Below, piece by piece: positions 60,872 to 64,000 of a DNA stretch of 64,000 bases. Source of the DNA: Nectonema munidae (Eukaryota; Nematomorpha; Nectonematoida; Nectonematidae). The translations under genes were made by a program, and so were the position numbers. The stretch spans positions 310,001 through 374,000 of the forward strand of contig JAUIRK010000909.1 in assembly GCA_030549495.1 (NCBI GenBank), read 5' to 3'. Each line of letters starts with the position of its first letter. Position 1 is the stretch's first letter. The notes beneath the pieces are model-generated. The model saw only the letters and a list, made by a program, of their open reading frames with translations. It made no database searches and was not told where the DNA came from.

Positions 60872-60936
60872 AAAAAGTGTAAATAAAAAAAAGAAAAAAC
60901 CTTTCTTTCAAATTAAAACAATTCTGTTTTTAAAAA

Positions 60937-61634
<698 letters not shown>

Positions 61635-62221
61635 TGCTGTATAGAGTGAAATTTAAAACCAATCCTTTTTTAATTGTTTTTACTATGCACTAAAACCCCT
61701 AAGCAAACAATAATGCTCATTCATAACATGTTTTAATCGCACTAAAACGTTATTTTAGACTAATTCGTCGTCTTCACCTGAAACTGTATCTACTTCTTTC
61801 CAAAACCAATCACTTAACGACAATCTTTTTTTGATTGACAAAGAATCTCATAAAGTAAATTTAAATTTAAAAATAATTTCTGTTCTCTTACTTTTAATAT
61901 AACTTATCTGATAGATATAAAAGCTCTTATTTACCAAAAATTTTGAAATTTCTTTCATATTTTGAGTTTTTTTTTAAATTTTAGTTCTTTTTTAAATATA
62001 TATATAGTTGTCCATTTTTTTTACTTACACCTTATCATACATATTGCAAATTTATGCTATTTTTGCAACCCCCAGAATTAACCTACAGCTTTTTTACTTA
62101 CATTGATCAAATATAACATAACATATTTATTAAGAAAAAGGAGGTACTTTTTACCTATGAAATTTGCTTCTATAGTTATAAATAGTTTTAATATACATAT
62201 TAAAGACTTTGAATTAATATA
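61635..62221. other. Gene-free stretch
   Basis: AT-rich. No coding sequence supported. The lower-coordinate flank of the next LINE piece may be its 3' untranslated region. Confidence 0.4.
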
Positions 62222-62640
62222 CTACAAGTGTACAAATTTGAAGTGGCTCCAGCCTTCATATAATCTGTTTTTGAATTCATTCCATGTTGGCGCACTTCTA
62301 ACATATTCAGGCAGCGTGTTCCAGTGTTTTATATAGGTTTTAGTGAAGAACGTTTTTCTGTAGTTTCCGTAGCCGGAGTTTAATTCAAGTTTGAGAGAAT
62401 TGCATTTCTTCGTATGTCCATATTTTTCTTTATTATGTTGTAAACGGTTGTTCTTGCTTGTCTTCTCCTCCTAAAAAGCAGAGAAGTCAGATTTAGCTTT
62501 TTAATTCTATTTCCATACGTCATATCACCCATTTCAATTCCTTTTTTTAGTGAATTTTCTTTGAACTAGTCTAAAAGTATTTGATATTCATATTCTGATT
62601 TGCTTTTTTTAATCACAGACTTCAACTTATCAGAAGGACT
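62222..62640 (-). pseudogene. LINE reverse transcriptase C-terminus, 5'-truncated
   Basis: The minus strand reads YGNRIKKLNLTSLLFRRRR, ARTTVYNIIKKNMDIRRNA, then in a shifted frame TKTYIKHWNTLPEYVRSAPT and WNEFKNRLYEGW. It ends at a TAG at 62222-62224. W-N-x-L-P and F-K-N-R-L are C-terminal LINE reverse-transcriptase words. An in-frame stop lies near 62568 and a frame change near 62402. It is a different family from the LINE at 56620. Confidence 0.75.
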
Positions 62641-63059
62641 TCTATAATTTTAAAATGTATGATCATATTTATTAACTTTGTACTAAGTACTTCTTAAAAG
62701 GAAATCATTTCTTTGTACAAGTGTGTTTTGTACTTCTTTTTAGTATTTTTACAGGCGCTAACTTATATAGCGTTAACTCTAATATTTTCGTTAAATGCCA
62801 ATATTTTCTTTTATCTCAGAGCAAATTTTTTCCTCATACCTCTTCACTCTAAGTCAAAAAACTTGTGCATTTTTTATAAATAAATACTTTATGATTTTTT
62901 AAAGTTAAAAAGCAAACTTATTTTAATCAGTTAGTTAATTAACTATTTGGTTGGATTAGATTATTTTATAAATACAAAAAATATAACAAAGTTTTAGCAC
63001 ACAAAAGCACAATGATAATAAAGGTGGAAGTGATACTTGGGTGGAAGAAAGAAAAAGGG
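62641..63059. other. Gene-free stretch
   Basis: AT-rich. Nothing recognisable. Confidence 0.4.
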
Positions 63060-64000
63060 TGAAGCTAAGAGGCGTGCGCCGCCTTATTTAGCCCTGTATG
63101 CTCTCCCCTGTTCCTAACTTCTTAAAGGCATCTGTTAGATTGGCCCTGGAAGGAATGTATCTGGAGGATCTTTTCGTTCTTCTCATCTCCAGCGGGAATT
63201 TCTTCTTGAACGATCTGATGAGATTGCGCAGTCTTGTGGAATCTGAGCCACTCTTTGCGGGAGCTACCAAGTTGTCCGAGAAAAATGTTGACTTGACCGG
63301 ATGCTTTCTAGCTGCGATGAAGAGGGCTGGCACCTCGTTGGTATTGATTAATTCGTCTCTAGATTTTAAACTTTAGCCGTACGCTGGGAAAGTTGTTCCG
63401 TCTATTTTATTTAGAGTAGCGTCCATGAATATCGCTTACGTTTTCACAGCGTCCATGATCGAGATGGTTCGTTGGGAAGTTGCACGCCTTTGAAGAAAGG
63501 AAAGTATTAACGTAATTTCCAAGGAATGCATCCGAGATAGTATTGAATTGAATGTAGTCCAGGATCTTCTGGATTTGTTTGGTTGGAGGTTCGCTTTCCA
63601 AAGTGTCGCCTGCCAGAAGAACTAGTGCAGCTTTTAACTTCCCGGTTGAGGATTGAGCCGGATGTAGCGCTGACTCAGGTTTATAATGACGCCCAGGTAC
63701 TAAACTGATGTAGTTGGCAGAAGGCTAGACTTTTTAAAGTTAACCGCCATGTGGTGATTTTTGCAGAACTTCATAAATATCTTGGAAAGGTTTTCCAGCT
63801 CCATGTAGCTGCATCGGAGGAATTGTACATTGTTAATGTTGACTTGTACTTGGAAATCTTCTTGATCTTTGAATGTTGCGATCATCTTTGAGAGCACCAT
63901 TTGGAGGATTCCAGGGGGAAAGTTTGCCCCATGAGTAAAACTGCAAACTTGCACGTTTTACCTCCTGCTCTAAAGCAGAAGAGATCTTTTTACGAAGAAT
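63060..64000 (-). mobile_element. LTR-type retroelement fossil, partial
   Basis: Three adjoining minus-strand stretches fit the end of a reverse transcriptase, a connecting region and the end of an RNase H (RYIPSRANLTDAF resembles the N-x-x-D-A-x-x-R/K word there). Ty3/gypsy-like is the best guess. It is broken in roughly three places, has no visible long terminal repeat in the window, and continues past 64000. It looks moderately old. Base composition is richer in G+C than the surroundings, as expected for recent element sequence. Confidence 0.45.

Larger units (their letters stand above)
56620..60936 (-). mobile_element. CR1-group LINE, near full length (4.3 kb)
   Basis: Runs on the minus strand from a 5' end at about 60936 to a 3' end at 56620, with two ORFs in the usual order. 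ORF1 carries a PHD-like finger, an RRM-like region and CCHC knuckles. ORF2 carries an apurinic-type endonuclease and reverse transcriptase. Motifs such as YRPISNLPFLSKLMERVI and RLWNSLP are typical of the CR1/L2 group. The clade within it is not settled. Both flanks are the same (GAT)n repeat. Several frame changes mean this copy is not active. Confidence 0.9.

Overview
The window is AT-rich metazoan nuclear DNA with small exons, large introns and many decayed transposons. The spliced syntrophin gene is closest to arthropod alpha/beta-class syntrophins as I remember them. Together with the base composition and the density of hAT, piggyBac, Tigger and LINE remnants, this suggests an arthropod, perhaps a crustacean with a repeat-rich genome. 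The species is inference.

Layout. (1) 0.4-13.1 kb, plus strand: small exons of one or two unidentified host genes, chained by compatible splice phases. Their introns hold a 2.6 kb non-autonomous piggyBac element built of two ~148-bp satellites, and hAT termini. (2) 13.1-22.1 kb: no clear gene. It holds a 61-bp hairpin satellite, hAT-like debris and a broken Tigger/pogo element with a TA duplication. (3) 22.1-41.0 kb, minus strand: a complete-looking five-exon syntrophin gene. All four intron phases match and the joined frame is 544 codons including the stop. Its introns carry a hAT element with an exact 8-bp duplication, a deleted hAT of ZMYM1-like type, three copies of a ~130-bp piggyBac MITE and tRNA-like SINE pieces. 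(4) 41-50 kb: an RTE-like LINE tail, a possible two-exon mini-gene, and a 3.1 kb hAT-like element with at least three further elements nested in it. (5) 53-56 kb: a Mutator-like (MULE) transposase in pieces separated by short intron-like gaps, then a hAT C-terminal remnant. (6) 56.5-61.6 kb, minus strand: an almost full-length CR1-group LINE with two decayed ORFs. It is flanked on both sides by the same (GAT)n/(ATC)n repeat, with a 62-base G run in the outer flank. (7) 62-64 kb, minus strand: a second LINE fragment and a broken LTR-type retroelement fossil that runs off the window.

The only host gene I can name is syntrophin, an adaptor of the dystrophin complex. Most other readable protein is transposon debris. 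I found no rRNA, true tRNA or CRISPR array. All coordinates were read by eye, and splice sites are predictions.
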